From positions 1-42,359 of the forward strand of contig CALUYU010000015.1 in NCBI GenBank assembly GCA_944325075.1: a DNA stretch of 42,359 bases, in the 5' to 3' direction. The DNA comes from Candidatus Gastranaerophilales bacterium (GTDB lineage: Bacteria; Cyanobacteriota; Vampirovibrionia; Gastranaerophilales; Gastranaerophilaceae). The position numbers were made by a program, and so were the translations under genes. The notes below the pieces were generated by a model, which had not been told where the DNA came from, made no database searches, and saw nothing but the letters and a program-made list of their open reading frames with translations. This document shows, one piece after another, positions 39,576 to 42,359 of this stretch. Within the stretch, counting starts at the first letter, position 1. Every line of letters begins with the position of its first letter.

Positions 39576-42068
39576 TTATTTAACAACTATGTTCACAAGT
39601 TTTTTAGGAACAACAATTGTTTTTACAACTGTTTTGTCTTTTGTTAGTTCTTTAATTTTCGGACTACTAAGAGCCAGCTCCTTCATTTCTTCCTGGCTTA
39701 ATCCTTCATCCGCTTCTATCTTGTCTTTAACTTTTCCGTTAATCTGAACAACTAATGTTATGGAGCTTGCTTTTGCAAGATTTTCATTCCATTCACACCA
39801 AGGCTGATCATGGATAGAGCCTTTTCCGCCAAGTTCATGCCATGCCTCTTCTGTTAAGTGAACAGCAACAGGAGACATTAGTTTTATTAGTGTTGTTATT
39901 GCAAAACTCATAACTTCTTTGTCTTCCGTGTCCAATTCTTTTTTAGTGTTCCGCCAGTCATAGATGGCATTTGTAAGTTCGCGGTATTTCGAGATTACCG
40001 TATTAAATTGGAAATCATTAGAAATATCATTTGTAATGCCCTTTATTGCCATGTGAACAATTCGAACTAAATCATCATTGTCTTTTCTGAGTTTTTCTTC
40101 TTTAATTTCAGAATTATTTACATCAATGTAGTCCGCGTTTGTAGAAATTAATCTCCAAACTCTGTTTAAAAATTTGTAACAGCCTTCCACTCCGGCATCT
40201 GACCAGTCAAAATCTCTTGCCGGCGGTGAATCGGAAAGAATAAACAATCTTGCCGTATCTGCTCCGTAATTTTCGAATATTTCATCCGGATCAACAGTGT
40301 TGCCTTTGGATTTTGACATTTTTGAACCGTCTTTAAGCACCATACCTTGCGTAAGCAAGTTTTTAAAAGGTTCGTCAAAGTCAAGAAGCCCTAAGTCTCT
40401 TAAAGCCTTTGTAAAAAATCTTGAGTATAATAAATGCAGTATAGCATGCTCAATTCCGCCGACATACTGATCAACCGGCAGCCACTTGTTAACCAAATCA
40501 CGGGCAAATGGTTTTTCTGTATTTTTTGCATCCGCGTAACGCAGATAATACCAGCTTGAACACATAAACGTATCCATTGTATCGGTTTCTCTGACTGCGT
40601 GTCCGCCGCATACCGGACAAACTGTATCTTTAAATGTTTTTGATGTTGTTATAGGGGATTTGCCTATAACTTTAAAATCAACATCTTTAGGCAGCAACAC
40701 CGGTAAATCTTCTTCTTTAACCGGCTGTATGCCGCATTTGTCGCAATATACAACAGGAATTGGCGCTCCCCAGTATCTTTGACGGGAAATAAGCCAATCT
40801 CTTAGTCTGTATTGGGTTTTGAATTCTCCAAAACCTTCTTTTACGGATTTTTCGGTAATAGCCTTTTTAGCATCTTCATTTTTCATACCGTTAAATTCAC
40901 CTGAATTAATTAGTATGCCTGGTTCTGTATAAGCGGCATTTACACAATCATCCGGATTTTGCGGATTTTGTATAACAACTTTTACAGGAAGGTTATATTT
41001 TTTTGCAAAATCAAAATCTCTGGTATCGTGAGCCGGAACAGCCATTACAGCACCGGTTCCGTATTCTACAAGCGCATAATCCGCAGTCCACAACGGGAAT
41101 ATTTCTCCGGTAAATGGATTTTTACAGTGAGAGCCAAGAGGTACCCCGGTTTTGGTTCTTTCAGTTGAAAGTCTTTCTATTTCAGTCATTTTTCGTGCAT
41201 TTGCCCGGTATTGCTCAACTGCATCTTTGTTTTCAGATGTTGTAAGTTTTTCTATATCTTTGTATTCAGGAGCGACAACAAGGTAGGTAATTCCGTGTAC
41301 CGTATCCGGGCGTGTTGTGTATACCGGAACTTCCAGGTGTTCTCCGCTTGGGGCATCAATTACCGGAAATCTAAATATTGCGCCCTGGGATTTACCAATC
41401 CAGTTTGCCTGCATTGTTTTAACGTTGTCTCCCCATCCTTCAAGCTTGTCCAGGTCTTTTAGAAGTACTTCTGCATAATCCGTGATTTTCAAAAACCATT
41501 GGGAAAGGTATTTTTTTTCGACAATATGGTCACATCTCCAGCATTTTCCGTCAATTACCTGCTCGTTAGCAAGCACGGTTCCGCATTCTTCACACCAGTT
41601 AACCGCTGCTTCTTTTTTATAAGCAAGACCTTTTTTATATAGTTGAAGAAATAGCCACTGAGTCCATTTGTAATAATCCGGTTTACAGGTTGTCACTTCC
41701 CGATCCCAATCATAAGAAAGCCCCAGCATTTTTAGTTGTTTTGTCATATAAGCAATATTTTCATCAGTCCACTTAGCAGGATCCGCTCCGTGCTTCATCG
41801 CTGCATTTTCGGCAGGAAGTCCGAAACTATCCCAGCCCATCGGGTGCAGTACATTATACCCTTGAGCTTTTTTAAATCTTGCAATTACGTCGGTTATCGT
41901 GTAATTTCTAACGTGCCCCATGTGAAGTTTCCCGGATGGATACGGAAACATTGACAATGCGTAATATTTTGGCTTACTGCTGTTGTCTTCTGTTTTAAAG
42001 GCTCCGTCCTTTTCCCATTGTTTTTGCCATTTCTTTTCTATTTCCTGTGGAAAATATGCTTCTTTCAT
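39576..42068 (-). CDS. leuS: Leucyl-tRNA synthetase
   Basis: LeuRS charges tRNA-Leu with leucine and edits mischarged products. A class I synthetase of the bacterial type, 830 aa. HIGH-type motif PYPSGKLHMGH (42-52), zinc-finger pairs CEEC (159/162) and CWRC (176/179), and a second set CDKC (442/445) with CPVC (484/487); CP1 editing domain with the TTRPDT threonine-rich region (251-256) and GTGAVMAVPAHDTRD (338-351); KMSKS at 583-587; C-terminal domain ending VVPKKLVNIVVK. GGAGAG lies before the ATG. It is a monocistronic gene with its own terminator. Confidence 0.98.
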   Translation of the reverse strand: MKEAYFPQEIEKKWQKQWEKDGAFKTEDNSSKPKYYALSMFPYPSGKLHMGHVRNYTITDVIARFKKAQGYNVLHPMGWDSFGLPAENAAMKHGADPAKWTDENIAYMTKQLKMLGLSYDWDREVTTCKPDYYKWTQWLFLQLYKKGLAYKKEAAVNWCEECGTVLANEQVIDGKCWRCDHIVEKKYLSQWFLKITDYAEVLLKDLDKLEGWGDNVKTMQANWIGKSQGAIFRFPVIDAPSGEHLEVPVYTTRPDTVHGITYLVVAPEYKDIEKLTTSENKDAVEQYRANARKMTEIERLSTERTKTGVPLGSHCKNPFTGEIFPLWTADYALVEYGTGAVMAVPAHDTRDFDFAKKYNLPVKVVIQNPQNPDDCVNAAYTEPGILINSGEFNGMKNEDAKKAITEKSVKEGFGEFKTQYRLRDWLISRQRYWGAPIPVVYCDKCGIQPVKEEDLPVLLPKDVDFKVIGKSPITTSKTFKDTVCPVCGGHAVRETDTMDTFMCSSWYYLRYADAKNTEKPFARDLVNKWLPVDQYVGGIEHAILHLLYSRFFTKALRDLGLLDFDEPFKNLLTQGMVLKDGSKMSKSKGNTVDPDEIFENYGADTARLFILSDSPPARDFDWSDAGVEGCYKFLNRVWRLISTNADYIDVNNSEIKEEKLRKDNDDLVRIVHMAIKGITNDISNDFQFNTVISKYRELTNAIYDWRNTKKELDTEDKEVMSFAITTLIKLMSPVAVHLTEEAWHELGGKGSIHDQPWCEWNENLAKASSITLVVQINGKVKDKIEADEGLSQEEMKELALSSPKIKELTKDKTVVKTIVVPKKLVNIVVK

Positions 42069-42280
42069 CTTTTTCTCTCCATAAGCATTTTAATATCACG
42101 GATAAGGGTAATGTTTCTCCCTAATCATTCATTCAGAAGATTAACACAAAGATATTTTGTTGTAAATTCTGATTTTTACTCTTTATTCTAACTTTTTTAT
42201 TTTTCGTGTATTGTAAAACGGATTTTCGGTAGGGTGAACAGAGCGAACCCGTAAGGTGTCAGGAAACATCCAGTTAAATA

Positions 42281-42341
42281 AAGTAGGTTGGGCTTTCAGC
42301 CCAACATTGAAATTATATTTCCCCCCCTTGCAAACCTACTT
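42281..42341. repeat. REP/BIME-like palindrome, right copy
   Basis: Outer arms AAGTAGGTT / AACCTACTT enclose the TTGGGC...GCCCAA hairpin, a C7 tract and AT-rich DNA; a T run follows. 26 nt are identical to the left copy at 113-138. About 40 bp before it, AGGGTGAACAGAGCGAACCC (42231-42250) is another REP-like dyad. The 290 bp upstream of leuS otherwise hold only an AT-rich stretch with no gene. Confidence 0.7.
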
Positions 42342-42359
42342 TTTTCTTTGGCTAAAAGA

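Overview
The window looks like a low-GC, diderm, fermentative gut bacterium of the non-photosynthetic cyanobacterial sister group (Melainabacteria/Vampirovibrionia, most likely Gastranaerophilales). This is an inference from three things: prepilin-like proteins with an FTLAEVLITLG(I/V)IGVVAA signal; a Gram-negative envelope gene set (bamA with three POTRA domains, ompH/skp, lpxK, an MCE/MlaD protein); and a trimeric NADH-linked [FeFe] hydrogenase. No sequence search was run. Layout, left to right: REP-like palindromes and a prepilin-like gene whose N-terminus carries tandem copies of the prepilin cleavage motif; typA; tRNA-Pro(UGG) preceded by three ~100-bp tandem repeats, each carrying a copy of the tRNA 5' end; a rightward block yidC-queA, a lytic transglycosylase, mlaD-like, lpxK, an XRE regulator, nth, one unknown gene, then the hydrogenase operon closed by a strong terminator. 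Next come two tandem prepilin-like paralogues on the minus strand, each under a near-identical 270-bp upstream cassette. From 18.0 to 33.0 kb there is a long leftward run: S41 peptidase, a HEALH putative metallopeptidase, a TPR protein, a DivIC/FtsB-like protein, an outer-membrane-like protein, a GH77 glucanotransferase, a soluble FlhA-cytoplasmic-domain protein, pyrimidine-nucleoside phosphorylase, ompH, bamA, rsmI, lepB and a prenyl synthase. From 33.0 to 39.4 kb lie mostly lineage-type proteins of unknown function (coiled-coil, EF-hand-like, rhodanese, small tagged and membrane proteins), several with hairpins over the ribosome binding site. leuS and another REP-like palindrome close the window. 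How the genes work together: envelope biogenesis (yidC, lepB, bamA, ompH, lpxK, mlaD) and fermentative H2 metabolism (NuoE-like, NuoF-like and HydA) are coherent modules. The most unusual items are the orphan FlhA-C protein fused to a DUF4177-like domain, the tRNA-Pro 5'-fragment repeat array transcribed as the tRNA leader, the duplicated cassette upstream of the prepilin genes with a 169-nt inverted-repeat-bounded core and a C11 tract, and the 18-residue prepilin-signal repeats.
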